Source: Bacteroidales bacterium
Lineage (GTDB): Bacteria; Bacteroidota; Bacteroidia; Bacteroidales; VadinHA17
Direction: 5' to 3'
Length of the DNA: 35,734 bases
Assembly (NCBI GenBank): GCA_024762655.1
Contig: JANTHB010000035.1
Span: 1-35,734, forward strand
The translations under genes were made by a program, and so were the position numbers. Shown here piece after piece: positions 23,526 to 32,282 of the stretch (its first letter is position 1; every line of letters starts with the position of its first letter). Below the pieces are notes generated by a model that was not told the origin of the DNA, did not search any database, and saw nothing but the letters and a program-made list of their open reading frames with translations.

Positions 23526-24896
23526 TTATTTACTCCCCCCCTGAAGATATTCCAGGTCCGCATATTCCAGCAACAGATCTTTGGCAATGCTCAGCAGAGA
23601 CAGCTTTACCCTGGTGACATTCAGTTGTGCATCATTCAGCTCGATATTGGTGATAACTCCGTTTTCATAGCCCACTTCGGCTATATGATACGCTTTTTCA
23701 GCTACGGCAAGATGCTCTTCGGCTGCCTTCTTCTGGGCATGCAACGACCGTATCTCTTCCTGGGCTTTATGATACTCATAACGAAGCTGCAGATCCAGTC
23801 CTTCCCGGTAATTATTGATCTTGTCAATGGAGGCATTCATCTCCTGCACACGGCCTCGGGTCATGTTTCCGTCGAATAGATTTATTTTTAATCCTATACC
23901 GATGGCGAAGCCGTTGCGCCAGGTTTTGTCAAAAGGGGGGAAGTCCATCCCATGATAAATATGATAATTGCCAAACGTAAAAACCGTCGGGAGTTTTCCG
24001 GCTGATTCGATCTTTTTCTTTTGATCGAGAGCTTCTTTCAGATGTTTCAGGCTTTGCAATTTGTAGTTTCCTTTCCGGATATCATCCATATACAATGACC
24101 GGGCCCCGGTTTGTTGAACATATTGTGAAAGGGAGCCGTCCACAGAGATATTTGCCGTATCCGGTAAGGTAAGCAGATTTTTCAAAGCTGTCCCGGCAAT
24201 CACTTTTTTCCCTTCGATCTCGGTCATCCGGTGTTTGAACTCTTCTATCTTGCTCTGGAGATTCAACACATCAAACTCCGATCGCACCCCCTCTTTGTAA
24301 GCGATCCTTGCCAGGCGGAGGTGATCGTTCAATTGATCCAGCACCTGGTCGTACACACCAATGACTTCATTCAGGAAGAGATTGTTGTAATAAGCCGTCT
24401 TCACTTTCAGCCGCAGATCTTCTTCGGTATTCTTCAGATCGCTGGTGTATGCCTCTTTGAGTTTTGCAATGCTTTTTAGGGCATTGACCCTTTTTTCTCC
24501 CGCGTAGATGGGGTACACCACATTGAAGTCAAAGGTCATCACATCCCTGGACCTGTTTGGATAAGGAGCCATAGGATGCATGATGATGTTATCTCCGGTG
24601 GGAGTTCCGTTGTTCAGTACCGGGACACTCATGCCTTCAAGGGGATACATCCCCGGCAGGTTGTTGGAATAGAAATATTTGGACAAAACATCGGCCCGGG
24701 GATACAGTGTCGAGCGGGCTTGCGTATTTTTAGCTTCGGCAATGGTGATCTGATTGCGGGCTACCTTGACGGCAGGGTTGTTCTGCAAAGCCAGGTCAAT
24801 GGCCTCTGTCAGGGTGATCTTTTGCTGGGCCCCCAGATGGATGCTTCCCGCAACGGTCCAGCAAAACAACAGGCTCAGTATGAATCTATTCTTCAT
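23526..24896 (-). CDS. TolC-family outer-membrane efflux protein
   Basis: A 456-residue protein with a signal peptide (hydrophobic start, likely cleavage after LGAQ), then two repeats of the TolC pattern: ITLTEAIDLALQNNPAVKVARNQITIAEAK at the start and long coiled helices with regular heptads. It would form the trimeric outer-membrane duct. It overlaps the permease stop by 4 bp (ATGA-type coupling), so the efflux parts are made together. Confidence 0.94.
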   Translation of the reverse strand: MKNRFILSLLFCWTVAGSIHLGAQQKITLTEAIDLALQNNPAVKVARNQITIAEAKNTQARSTLYPRADVLSKYFYSNNLPGMYPLEGMSVPVLNNGTPTGDNIIMHPMAPYPNRSRDVMTFDFNVVYPIYAGEKRVNALKSIAKLKEAYTSDLKNTEEDLRLKVKTAYYNNLFLNEVIGVYDQVLDQLNDHLRLARIAYKEGVRSEFDVLNLQSKIEEFKHRMTEIEGKKVIAGTALKNLLTLPDTANISVDGSLSQYVQQTGARSLYMDDIRKGNYKLQSLKHLKEALDQKKKIESAGKLPTVFTFGNYHIYHGMDFPPFDKTWRNGFAIGIGLKINLFDGNMTRGRVQEMNASIDKINNYREGLDLQLRYEYHKAQEEIRSLHAQKKAAEEHLAVAEKAYHIAEVGYENGVITNIELNDAQLNVTRVKLSLLSIAKDLLLEYADLEYLQGGSK

Positions 24897-26095
24897 GCTT
24901 TTATCCTTTTTCTGATTAACAGTCTTTCTTCTTTTATTGTTTTTTTCCTCCTGCTGACCCTTTCAAACCTCCCGATGATAATGGAAATAACGGACAGGGA
25001 CAGGAACCCTGCGACAAATTTCCAGAGGATCTGTGAATATTCCCGGACAACGTCCAGGGACAGGTGGTGGTTGAACACGGGGAAAAGAGCATGGAGATAA
25101 TAGCGCAGCGGAAACCAGCTTCCGATGGTGTTGGGCCAGAGTGCCAGTTGTTCTTCCGGGATGAGAAATCCCGAGTACATGAAAGCCGGCATAACGATCA
25201 GGGTGATGATGGCTGCCAGGACAGCTCCGTTATGGATGTTCAAAGAGAGGAAGTAGGAGATACTTTCCATGGAGAGCACGAACAGACCGATTAGTGCTAC
25301 GACCCTTCTTATGGTCCCGGGGTCGAAAGGAACGCCGAAAAGGTACATGGTCCCAAAAAATCCGGCGGAGATACCCGTAGTTACGATGATCCAGCTTATG
25401 ATAAAAGGAGGGACGAGCACTTTTACAGGTAACTGCCGTGCCTGATTTATGTATCTGAGCTTACGTCTCACTACACTAAGGGTGCCCATCAGGGCGAATA
25501 GCACAATAAGCATGGAAACGATCTGCATGGCCAGCCCCATAAAAGCGGGCAGCATGCTTTTTTCCATGGATAAGACCGGATTGTAAAAGACCCGGCTGCT
25601 GACCCGTAGCAATGGCGTTTGGGGGTGTCTGACGTTGGGGATCGTCCCGAGGTCTTCAACCCTCAGATGCATAGCCAGTTGGTTATTAAGCGTCATAATG
25701 ATCTTATTGAGCATCATCATCGCCATGTTAGGAATGATCGGATTGGAGGTGCCGTCGGCGGTAAACAGAATACGTACACCACGTTTGTTCAGTACATCGC
25801 GGTATGCATAAGCGGGGATGACAATGCCCGCATCCACCTGTCCTTCGGCAATCATCTGCTGAAGGGTATTGTAATCGGTCACGGTGCCTTTTACATCGTA
25901 GTAATCAGAGGAGCGTATGGCGTGAATGATGGCCCGGCTTAAAGGAGAGTGGTCCTCATCCACGATGGCTGTTTTGATATGCCGCGGACCGTTGTGGTAA
26001 TACATGCCTGCCATCATGCTGAAAAACAGTAGCAGCGCCATGGATATCAGTACGATCCTTAACAGGATGGTTGCAATGATCTTTAGGGGCTTCAT
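24893..26095 (-). CDS. ABC-2-type efflux permease (YhhJ/YbhR-like)
   Basis: A 400-residue inner-membrane protein with one N-terminal TM segment, a periplasmic domain of about 150 residues (TAIVDEDHSPLSRAIIHAI..., then VDAGIVIPAYAYRD), and a C-terminal block of about five TM segments containing MYSGFLIPEEQLALWPNTIGSWFPLRYYL. This is the ABC-2 half-transporter layout. No ATP-binding subunit gene lies beside it: its upstream neighbour is the adaptor and its downstream one is TolC. The ATPase must be encoded elsewhere, or the protein works in another way. Confidence 0.9.
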   Translation of the reverse strand: MKPLKIIATILLRIVLISMALLLFFSMMAGMYYHNGPRHIKTAIVDEDHSPLSRAIIHAIRSSDYYDVKGTVTDYNTLQQMIAEGQVDAGIVIPAYAYRDVLNKRGVRILFTADGTSNPIIPNMAMMMLNKIIMTLNNQLAMHLRVEDLGTIPNVRHPQTPLLRVSSRVFYNPVLSMEKSMLPAFMGLAMQIVSMLIVLFALMGTLSVVRRKLRYINQARQLPVKVLVPPFIISWIIVTTGISAGFFGTMYLFGVPFDPGTIRRVVALIGLFVLSMESISYFLSLNIHNGAVLAAIITLIVMPAFMYSGFLIPEEQLALWPNTIGSWFPLRYYLHALFPVFNHHLSLDVVREYSQILWKFVAGFLSLSVISIIIGRFERVSRRKKTIKEERLLIRKRIKA

Positions 26096-26098
26096 AAC

Positions 26099-26917
26099 CT
26101 ATTTCTCGTTTTCAGCTTGTTTATGTAAACCCTGCAGTGTAAGGTAAACAGACATGCCCGGCTTGCACTCCTGAACGTTTTCTACGATCTTCATCTTAAC
26201 GTCGAATGTGCGTACATCCCGCTCGCCACGCAGCTCGGTGGGCGTGAACGTGGCAAAGTCTGCCATCGGAATGACCTGGATGACTTTCCCCGTGAAAGTA
26301 AGTCCCGGGACATTGCTGCGCAACGGAAACGTCTTTCCCAAACGGATCTGATCCAGATAACTTTCCGGTACATTGAAACGGGCCCAGGTACCTTCCGGGT
26401 CGGTCTCGATGACTACCGGCATGCCCGGAGGCATCATCTGATTAACCTCAAGGACCTTGACGGTAACAATCCCGTCCATGGGAGCCCGGATGGTCATGTC
26501 GTCAATATTGATCTTCAGCGCTTTTATATTATCTGCCAGCATCGAATAACCCGTTTCGATCTCGTCCAGCTTTTGCTGGGGAATGGCACCGGCCTTATAT
26601 AGATTCTCAATCCTTTTTTTGTTCACGGCAATATTGGCCAGCTTGGTTTGCAGCGCAGAGAGTTGGGCTTCCATAGGACGGGCGTCCAGTTGGGCAATGA
26701 CATCCCCTTCCCTGACCGAGTCTCCTTCGTTTACGTAAATCTTTGTAATCCTGCCCGGCATACGCGTGGTTACATTTACCTGTGTGTTCTCAATGTAACC
26801 CATAAACTCAGGGTTTTTAACACCTTGCTCTTTTTTCATCTGCTGGCATCCGGCTAGTCCCATAGCCAGCAAAAGCCCAAAAATCAACATGTTCCTGTTT
26901 CGTTTTGTTCGTTTCAT
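26099..26917 (-). CDS. HlyD/RND-type periplasmic adaptor lipoprotein
   Basis: A 272-residue membrane-fusion protein. A lipobox LAGC (C24) marks it as a lipoprotein. The biotinyl-lipoyl halves are GRITKIYVNEGDSVREGDVIAQLDA and MTIRAPMDGIVTVKVLEVNQMM, with a short coiled-coil hairpin of about 60 residues between them. The beta-barrel domain follows. It is first in the adaptor-permease-TolC operon, 3 bp before the permease start. Its short hairpin fits an adaptor of an ABC-2-type pump. Confidence 0.93.
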   Translation of the reverse strand: MKRTKRNRNMLIFGLLLAMGLAGCQQMKKEQGVKNPEFMGYIENTQVNVTTRMPGRITKIYVNEGDSVREGDVIAQLDARPMEAQLSALQTKLANIAVNKKRIENLYKAGAIPQQKLDEIETGYSMLADNIKALKINIDDMTIRAPMDGIVTVKVLEVNQMMPPGMPVVIETDPEGTWARFNVPESYLDQIRLGKTFPLRSNVPGLTFTGKVIQVIPMADFATFTPTELRGERDVRTFDVKMKIVENVQECKPGMSVYLTLQGLHKQAENEK

Positions 26918-26999
26918 TTGTTTATTGATTGTATGATTCCCATTGGTTTTTTATTTTTATCTGAATGAAAGGATGTATTTTTAGATATCCGGATAGTGT

Positions 27000-27833
27000 T
27001 TATTGTCCTATGAATACCGGAACACGGTTCTGATCAATAAGATAATTGGTGAATTTGCCTGTGAAAAACTCCTTCACCGGACTTTTGGAATATTTTCCAC
27101 AAATGATCATATCTACGGTATCCAGATAGTCTTTCCCTACGGTTTTACGGAGGGAGTGAGATATCCAACGTTTTGTCACCGGCCTGTTTCCATGATGTGC
27201 CAGATAATCTTCCAGTTTCTCCATTTCTGCCATAGCCGCTTTCTCATCATCGCTTTTGGTTAGGAGAATGATCTCATATTCCATTCCTTTTGTCATGGTT
27301 ACGAAACGTTGTATAGCTTTCATGGATGGGGCACTTGCATCATAGGTCATCAGCACTTTCCGGATGGGTTTATATGTTTTGGGGACGGCAAGCACCGGCG
27401 TGTTAATATATCCGAGAATATCTTTCAGGGAGGTTTCCGGCCGGTTACGGGTCTCAAAATGGAAGAAATTACGTATCCCCATCACGATCAGGTCATTGTA
27501 CAGACTTTCCTTTTCTATGATGAAGTCGGGTCTGCCTTCCATGATCTTTGCCTGACAACGCAGGTTTTCCGCTTTGCATGCTTCTTTGAAATTTATCAGT
27601 TCTTCCTCAACCTTTTTCCGGGCTTTCACCAGCAGATCTTCTTCTTTTTTTATATGCCCTTCTGTCCCCTGAGGCAACGGGAAAAAAGTTACCGCCTGTT
27701 CGACGATATCAAGCACGTCCAGAATGGCAATACCTTCAACGAATGCTTTCTGTAATTTGGAGATTTCAACCACATACTTCCAGGCTGCTTTCGTGTACTC
27801 GGAAGGGTCTATGGGTAATAATATTTTTTTCAT
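27000..27833 (-). CDS. Tandem-domain universal stress protein
   Basis: A 277-residue protein made of two Usp modules. The start at 27833 (MKKILLPIDPSEYTKAAWKY) is chosen; an earlier frame from 27986 reads into the barrel gene and is rejected. The first module ends DILGYINTPVLAVPK, the second begins RKVLMTYDASAPSMKAIQRF and ends LIDQNRVPVFIGQ. The glycine-rich ATP pattern is not evident, so it may not bind ATP like the three short Usps. It begins 10 bp past the end of the beta-barrel gene, repeating a barrel-then-Usp order seen at 5883-7294. Confidence 0.88.
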   Translation of the reverse strand: MKKILLPIDPSEYTKAAWKYVVEISKLQKAFVEGIAILDVLDIVEQAVTFFPLPQGTEGHIKKEEDLLVKARKKVEEELINFKEACKAENLRCQAKIMEGRPDFIIEKESLYNDLIVMGIRNFFHFETRNRPETSLKDILGYINTPVLAVPKTYKPIRKVLMTYDASAPSMKAIQRFVTMTKGMEYEIILLTKSDDEKAAMAEMEKLEDYLAHHGNRPVTKRWISHSLRKTVGKDYLDTVDMIICGKYSKSPVKEFFTGKFTNYLIDQNRVPVFIGQ

Positions 27834-27843
27834 GGGATAAGTA

Positions 27844-28776
27844 TTAAAAATAATAATCCAGTTGTACCATAACCCGGTATTGGGTAAACCAGGCTTTGTT
27901 CCGGAAAACGGCAAAAGGTACATTAAAACGCAGATAAAAATTTCCGATGAAATTATACCAGCCGCCAGCGCCCAGGTGAACGGCATAATCTTCGGAATTC
28001 ATCACCGTATTGCCCTCGAATGTATTTTTGAATTTCCAATATGCATAAGCGGAGGCCTCAACCCCGAAATGTCCAAGGGGTGTATTGAAAGGTTTCTGCA
28101 AAATGGTGTAAACTCCTGTTTCATCACCGATATGCATTCCTGAATGATTCGTACGGTATTCATAATACACGGAATAAATCAGATTGTATTTATCCATACG
28201 GACCAGACCTGTCAGATCTCCTTTAAAACGGAAAGATCCTTCCCCGAGGGCTGCATCATCGTCTCCCAGGTTCTTATATTTTCCGGAGGGAAAACCCAGC
28301 GTAAGACCTGTGCTCAGGCTGTTTTTTTCTTTTTCTCCAAATGGGATAAGACTGTAGCTGATGCCTGTTTGTATATCCCCGAAACCGGTTCCCGACCGCA
28401 CCCCCATGGGTGAGTAGTAGTGAACGTCCCGTATGGGAACAGAAAGAAAAAGATTGATGCGGTTGCTCAGGCCGTAATATCCCCCGGCGTTAAAGTTGGC
28501 TTCGTTGATGACCATCTTATCCGATAGTTTTTCAGGCTTGCCTGAAGAAGGAGCATACCATTTAAAGTAATGCGGGATGTCGGTATTGAAAAGTACCTTG
28601 AAAGATTTTTCCGGCAACAGAACAGGCTGTAGTGGGTAACTGTTTACAAAATAGGGATTGTTAGCAGGATATTTTATGGCTGTCGAATCCGGCGATTTTC
28701 TCTGTGCATCCAGCACCGGTCCTGATAAAAAGAAAATAATCATCCCTAATCCGGACAGTATTGTACTTTTTTTCAT
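27844..28776 (-). CDS. Outer-membrane beta-barrel protein
   Basis: A 310-residue exported protein: signal peptide to about residue 24 (GPVLDAQ), then alternating amphipathic strands with turns such as SGTGFGDIQTGISYSL and GLTLGFPSGKYKNLGDDDAALGEGSF, and a final aromatic strand ending LDYYF. It resembles the barrel at 6389 in overall style (GTGFGD / GAGLGD, G-F-PSG / KSPVGK). Function is unknown; a transport or passive channel role is inferred. The following Usp gene is 10 bp away. Confidence 0.75.
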   Translation of the reverse strand: MKKSTILSGLGMIIFFLSGPVLDAQRKSPDSTAIKYPANNPYFVNSYPLQPVLLPEKSFKVLFNTDIPHYFKWYAPSSGKPEKLSDKMVINEANFNAGGYYGLSNRINLFLSVPIRDVHYYSPMGVRSGTGFGDIQTGISYSLIPFGEKEKNSLSTGLTLGFPSGKYKNLGDDDAALGEGSFRFKGDLTGLVRMDKYNLIYSVYYEYRTNHSGMHIGDETGVYTILQKPFNTPLGHFGVEASAYAYWKFKNTFEGNTVMNSEDYAVHLGAGGWYNFIGNFYLRFNVPFAVFRNKAWFTQYRVMVQLDYYF

Positions 28777-28965
28777 AAACGATTATGTATGTGAGTATAT
28801 ATTCGCTTGCAAAAATACAATGTTTATCCGAATGAACAAGTGTTTATGATAAATAAAATTATAAAATGAATAATATCAGATATGTAAAGTTTTATATAAT
28901 AAATTTATTCCGGATGAATACTTTTCCCGGCTACCTTAACATGTAAATGAATGCTCACATATGTA

Positions 28966-29382
28966 CTATGGTAATTCTGCGGTTTTGTGAATAAGATTCC
29001 CTGATACTTCACAGCTTGTCAGAACCGTGTTGTAGATGGTCCCGAATTTCTTGATATTCCGGTGAAGCAGGTCCGTTTTTCTGTCTTCTTCGGGAGACCA
29101 TACCGTCAGTGCATACTTTACTTTTACCATGGCAGGTGGAATATCCCGGCGCCATCCCCGCACGGCAATGCTGGCCCTCGAATAGGAGATATGCAGAATA
29201 TGGGAATATCTTTCCACGTTTTTCAGGATACAGGCAGCGAATAAAGCCAGATACAGTTCAGCCGGGCTGGGCCATTGCTCACCACTTTCTGCAGCAGCAT
29301 CAAAAGGGATTATTGTCTCTTTGGATTTGGCAATAGCTGTGCCCCCCGGCTTTGATTCTGCAGTAATGTGATATTCAAGCAT
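28966..29382 (-). CDS. OsmC/Ohr-family peroxiredoxin-like protein
   Basis: A 138-residue intact OsmC. The two expected cysteines are present, C51 in LALFAACILKNVERY and C124 in LTSCEVSGNLI, 73 residues apart as in the family. OsmC reduces organic hydroperoxides with thiols. It lies 21 bp after the Acr3 gene and is probably the last gene of the arsR4-arsC-flavoprotein-acr3 cluster. It differs clearly from the broken OsmC at 8904, so it is not a recent copy. Confidence 0.88.
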   Translation of the reverse strand: MLEYHITAESKPGGTAIAKSKETIIPFDAAAESGEQWPSPAELYLALFAACILKNVERYSHILHISYSRASIAVRGWRRDIPPAMVKVKYALTVWSPEEDRKTDLLHRNIKKFGTIYNTVLTSCEVSGNLIHKTAELP

Positions 29383-29403
29383 ATGCTATACTGTTTATTT
29401 AGT

Positions 29404-30444
29404 TCAGGAAACCAAGAATTTCTTTTTCCAACTCAAGGCTACATCCACTAACAATATCAGTACTGGTACCTCAACCAAAGGACCTATGACTGTTGCAAAA
29501 GCAGCCTGAGAGTTGACCCCGAAGACGGCTACAGCGACAGCAATGGCCAGTTCAAAATCATTACTCCCGGCCGTAAAAGCCAGGGTGGCTGTCTTTTCGT
29601 AAGAAGCTCCCATCTGTTTGGCGATGAAAAAAGTAACGAAAAACATGATGGCAAAATAGAACGTGAAAGGAATGGCTACACGCAAAACATCCATGGGAAG
29701 TTCGATGATCTTCTCTCCTTTGAGTGAAAACATGACAAAGATGGTAAAGAGCAATGCGATGGGAGTTAGCCAGGAGGCTTTGGGTATGAATTTCTTAAAA
29801 TACCACTCGTCGGAAAAAATACGCCGCAGGAAAATACTGGATAGCAATCCTGCCAGGAAAGGGATCCCCAGATAAATGAAAACGGTAACCGCAATTTCTA
29901 TGATAGATACTTTGACGATGGTCCCGGATAATCCGAACAAAGGGGGTAGCAACGTGATGAAAACATAGGCATAGACCGAATACAGCAACACCTGAAAAAC
30001 CGCATTGAATGCTACCAGACCGGCTGCCAGCTCTGAGTCTCCCCTGGCCAGATCGTTCCAAACCAATACCATGGCAATACATCGTGCCAGACCAACCAGA
30101 ATAACACCCGTCATCATCTCAGGCTTATCTGGAAGCAACAAAATGGCCAACAAAAACATCACCAGGGGTCCAACGATCCAGTTTTGTATCAGAGAGAGTG
30201 ACAATAGTCTGAAGTTTTTGAAAACCAATGGTAATTTTTCATAACGCACTTTGGCCAGGGGCGGGTACATCATCAGAATCAGTCCCACGGCAATGGGGAT
30301 ATTCGTCGTGCCTCTCGAAAGGGAATTCCAAAAACCGGAAATCGACGGGAAAAAATACCCGATGCCTACACCAATAAACATTACCAGGAAAATCCATAAT
30401 GTGAGATAGCGGTCAAAAAATGAAAGTCTGGGTCTGGTTTTCAT
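29404..30444 (-). CDS. acr3: Arsenite efflux permease Acr3
   Basis: A 346-residue protein with ten TM segments. The key residues of Acr3 are visible: C122 in [20 protein letters not shown] and E298 in [15 protein letters not shown], 176 residues apart, the same distance as the functional Cys and Glu reported for corynebacterial Acr3. It exports As(III), driven by the proton gradient. It follows the iron-sulfur flavoprotein gene by 37 bp and is probably under ArsR 4 control together with arsC, although no operator lies directly before it. Confidence 0.96.
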   Translation of the reverse strand: MKTRPRLSFFDRYLTLWIFLVMFIGVGIGYFFPSISGFWNSLSRGTTNIPIAVGLILMMYPPLAKVRYEKLPLVFKNFRLLSLSLIQNWIVGPLVMFLLAILLLPDKPEMMTGVILVGLARCIAMVLVWNDLARGDSELAAGLVAFNAVFQVLLYSVYAYVFITLLPPLFGLSGTIVKVSIIEIAVTVFIYLGIPFLAGLLSSIFLRRIFSDEWYFKKFIPKASWLTPIALLFTIFVMFSLKGEKIIELPMDVLRVAIPFTFYFAIMFFVTFFIAKQMGASYEKTATLAFTAGSNDFELAIAVAVAVFGVNSQAAFATVIGPLVEVPVLILLVDVALSWKKKFLVS

Positions 30445-30481
30445 ATTTCATAGTTTTAGTTAATGGAAAAAGCTTATTTCA

Positions 30482-31039
30482 TTATTTTTTGTTATTCGAG
30501 TAGATAAGATCATACAATTCCACCAGCCGCATACCGGTGCCGTGAGCGTCCCGCAAAGCCAGAGGATCAATGTCTATGGTTCCCATCTCGGTAAAGGTAA
30601 ATCCCAGGGCTCCGCTACCCCCCAGGATCATGCGATGGCGCAGCATAAAAGCATGCAGGGTGTTCAGCGTGCTTTCCATATACCGTCTTCCGGTCACCAC
30701 ATACCCGCCGATCTTGTTCCGTAACGCCCCCTTCATCCACCAGGTACGCTCCATCAGCTTCTTTACCTCATTGCTTACATCCGAGAACTGAGACGGACTG
30801 CCGAAGATGATTATCTCGGCCCAGATCATCTCACGGAAAATTTCCTGCATGTCATCATCAATGACACAATGGCCGGTGACCTTGCACTCACGGCAGGGAC
30901 CACATCCTGAATAATTCAGTTCCCCGAGATATACCCGGTGTATCTCTGCTTCCGCCGGAAATTCTGATAAGGCTGCATCCAGCATCCTTGCCGTGTTTCC
31001 TTCTTTTCGCGGACTTCCGTAAATGGCTAATACTTTCAT
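30482..31039 (-). CDS. Iron-sulfur flavoprotein / NADPH-dependent FMN reductase family
   Basis: A 185-residue flavodoxin-fold protein. YGSPRKEGNTARML (about residues 7-20) binds the FMN phosphate, and a compact cysteine motif C46-x2-C49-x2-C52-x5-C58 matches the [4Fe-4S] site of iron-sulfur flavoproteins from anaerobes. The neighbouring acr3 and arsC suggest a redox role in arsenic handling, functionally similar to ArsH, but it lacks any specific ArsH feature I can point to. It suggests an anaerobic lifestyle. Confidence 0.9.
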   Translation of the reverse strand: MKVLAIYGSPRKEGNTARMLDAALSEFPAEAEIHRVYLGELNYSGCGPCRECKVTGHCVIDDDMQEIFREMIWAEIIIFGSPSQFSDVSNEVKKLMERTWWMKGALRNKIGGYVVTGRRYMESTLNTLHAFMLRHRMILGGSGALGFTFTEMGTIDIDPLALRDAHGTGMRLVELYDLIYSNNKK

Positions 31040-31192
31040 AAATGACTTATTGATTAAAAAAACATTTAATAACTATTAATAACTGTCTTTTCAAACTACC
31101 CCCGCCCTCACTACCTCTATCATCGGGAGGGAGTGCTGATAAGACCAATGATTATTACCATATGCCTTTATGGGACTTGTCCTGTAAGGAAC

Positions 31193-31630
31193 TTACTCAT
31201 TCTTTTCTTCATTCCCCTGAATCTCCTCCTCATAGAATCTTCCAAAATCCCTTAGGATCTCATCGCGCACTCTCCGGAAAACGGACAGTATTTCCTCTTC
31301 CGTGCCGGTGGCTTCGGCCGGATCGTCAAACCCGATATGCAAGCGGTGTTTTACCGTTCCCATAAACACAGGACAGGCTTCCTTTGCTCCGTCACATACG
31401 GTGATCACATAGTCGAAGGGGGTCTGTAAAAATTCGTCAACGCTTTTGGGCCGGCCGTTACGGAGGTCAATCCCTTTTTCTTTCATGACACGTATGGCAA
31501 AAGGATGCACCCGCTCGCCCGGTTCGGTGCCGGCGGAATACACCTCGAGGGACGAATCCAGCGATCTCAGGTATCCTTCGGCCATCTGGCTGCGGCAGGT
31601 ATTGCCGGTGCATAGAACAAGTATCTTCAT
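31193..31630 (-). CDS. arsC: Arsenate reductase ArsC, thioredoxin-coupled (LMW-phosphatase type)
   Basis: A 145-residue cytoplasmic enzyme. The start at 31630 (MKILVLCTGNTCRS) is chosen over an earlier frame from 31729 that runs back into arsR. Catalytic residues are C7 in the C-x-G-N-x-C-R-S loop, then C79 and C86 in CDGAKEACP; the spacings (72 and 79 residues) equal those of the Bacillus/Staphylococcus type enzyme, where these three form the disulfide cascade. It reduces arsenate to arsenite for export by Acr3. Its ATG lies 4 bp past the arsR 4 stop. Confidence 0.96.
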   Translation of the reverse strand: MKILVLCTGNTCRSQMAEGYLRSLDSSLEVYSAGTEPGERVHPFAIRVMKEKGIDLRNGRPKSVDEFLQTPFDYVITVCDGAKEACPVFMGTVKHRLHIGFDDPAEATGTEEEILSVFRRVRDEILRDFGRFYEEEIQGNEEKNE

Positions 31631-31634
31631 CTGT

Positions 31635-31979
31635 TTATTGTTTATCGATTTCACATGGGACGGATCTGGCTGCCAGCCCCCATAGGAAATTGTGCAGTTC
31701 CTGTTCCATCTGTTTAATATTTTCCGCATCTACGCAGTAATAGACATTCTTCCCGGAAATGGTTCCTTTAATCAAGCCAGCTTTACGTAGTTCCTGAAGA
31801 TGCTGGGAGACCGTAGGGCGGCTCAGGGGTATTTTATCGGTGATATCTCCGCTGATACATTGATTTTGCTGTGCCAGATAGTCCAGGATCGCCAGCCGGG
31901 CCGGGTGGGAGAGGGCCCGGGACAAGGCCGAGATCTGTTGATAACGCCTGGAAAAACGCTCTTTTTTTGTGTAAGTCAT
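31635..31979 (-). CDS. arsR: ArsR/SmtB-family repressor 4
   Basis: A 114-residue winged-helix repressor, first in the arsenate-resistance operon. ALSRALSHPARLAILDYLAQQNQC and LSRPTVSQHLQELRKAGLI mark the DNA-binding domain. Cysteines C41, C82 and C109 correspond to those of ArsR 2, a likely As(III) site. Its promoter gap holds four copies of a long palindrome, the nearest centred 63 bp before the ATG, so autoregulation through at least one copy is likely. Confidence 0.94.
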   Translation of the reverse strand: MTYTKKERFSRRYQQISALSRALSHPARLAILDYLAQQNQCISGDITDKIPLSRPTVSQHLQELRKAGLIKGTISGKNVYYCVDAENIKQMEQELHNFLWGLAARSVPCEIDKQ

Positions 31980-32027
31980 ATCTTTATGTTTTGTGAAACG
32001 TTTTTTGTTGGTCCAAAACTATTAAAA

Positions 32028-32056
32028 TATGTCGTATGTTGCAAACATACGACATA
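32028..32056. promoter_or_regulatory. Palindrome copy 1
   Basis: Perfect 13-bp arms, TATGTCGTATGTT and AACATACGACATA, around GCA. It is the copy nearest to arsR 4, starting 49 bp upstream of its ATG, and the best candidate for the arsR operator. Confidence 0.75.
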
Positions 32057-32104
32057 AATGAATAAAAATAACAGAAAATGAGATAATTGGAGTGTATAAT
32101 ATTA

Positions 32105-32127
32105 GTCGTATGTTGTAAACATACGAC
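32105..32127. promoter_or_regulatory. Palindrome copy 2
   Basis: Perfect 10-bp arms (GTCGTATGTT / AACATACGAC) around GTA. The changed spacer base (GTA for GCA) shows that the arms rather than the spacer are conserved. Confidence 0.7.
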
Positions 32128-32180
32128 ATAAAAAAAATCAAAATACCGGAACATGAATGAGTTACTGTCGATAATAACGG

Positions 32181-32200
32181 TCGTATGTTGCAAACATACG
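32181..32200. promoter_or_regulatory. Palindrome copy 3
   Basis: Arms CGTATGTT / AACATACG (8 bp perfect) around GCA; the outer right side is changed to TTATAA. It is the least complete copy of the four in the array. Confidence 0.65.
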
Positions 32201-32247
32201 TTATAACTGAATAAAAACGACAGGGAATGTGAGAGTTGGAATATGGA

Positions 32248-32282
32248 ATATTGGTCGTATGTTTGCAACATACGACCAATAT
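32248..32282. promoter_or_regulatory. Palindrome copy 4, inverted and extended
   Basis: The longest copy, with perfect 16-bp arms (ATATTGGTCGTATGTT and its complement) around TGC. The TGC spacer shows that it is inverted relative to the others. It lies 120-154 bp before the cytochrome ATG and is the best candidate for control of that gene. Confidence 0.75.

Larger units (their letters stand above)
32028..32282. repeat. Array of four long palindromes at 74-75 bp spacing
   Basis: The 421-bp gap between divergent arsR 4 and the multiheme cytochrome holds four copies of TCGTATGTT-N3-AACATACGA-type palindromes, centred at 32042, 32116, 32191 and 32265. Spacing is 74, 75 and 74 bp, close to seven helical turns, so all face the same side of the DNA. 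The stretches between copies are also partly alike (for example GAATAAAAA...ACAG...ATG after copies 1 and 3), so the array arose by duplication of a ~75-bp unit. No start or protein is called within it. Confidence 0.88.

Noticed and set aside
27000-27986. Longer start of the tandem Usp at 27986
   Set aside because: The extra 51 codons overlap the barrel gene's end; the standard Usp opening MKKILLPID lies at 27833.
31193-31729. Longer start of ArsC at 31729
   Set aside because: The extra codons overlap the 3' end of arsR; MKILVLCTGNTCRS at 31630 is the normal N-terminus.
31984-32271. Minus-strand reading frame of 95 codons across the palindrome array
   Set aside because: It merely translates the repeated units (VCLQHTT twice, then shifted to VCNIRH), has no ribosome site, and the 74-bp steps break the frame.
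32028-32282. CRISPR array (palindromic repeats at regular spacing)
   Set aside because: The stretches between repeats are about 50 bp and resemble one another, one repeat is inverted, arm lengths vary, and there are no cas genes. Operators or a dispersed repeat fit better.
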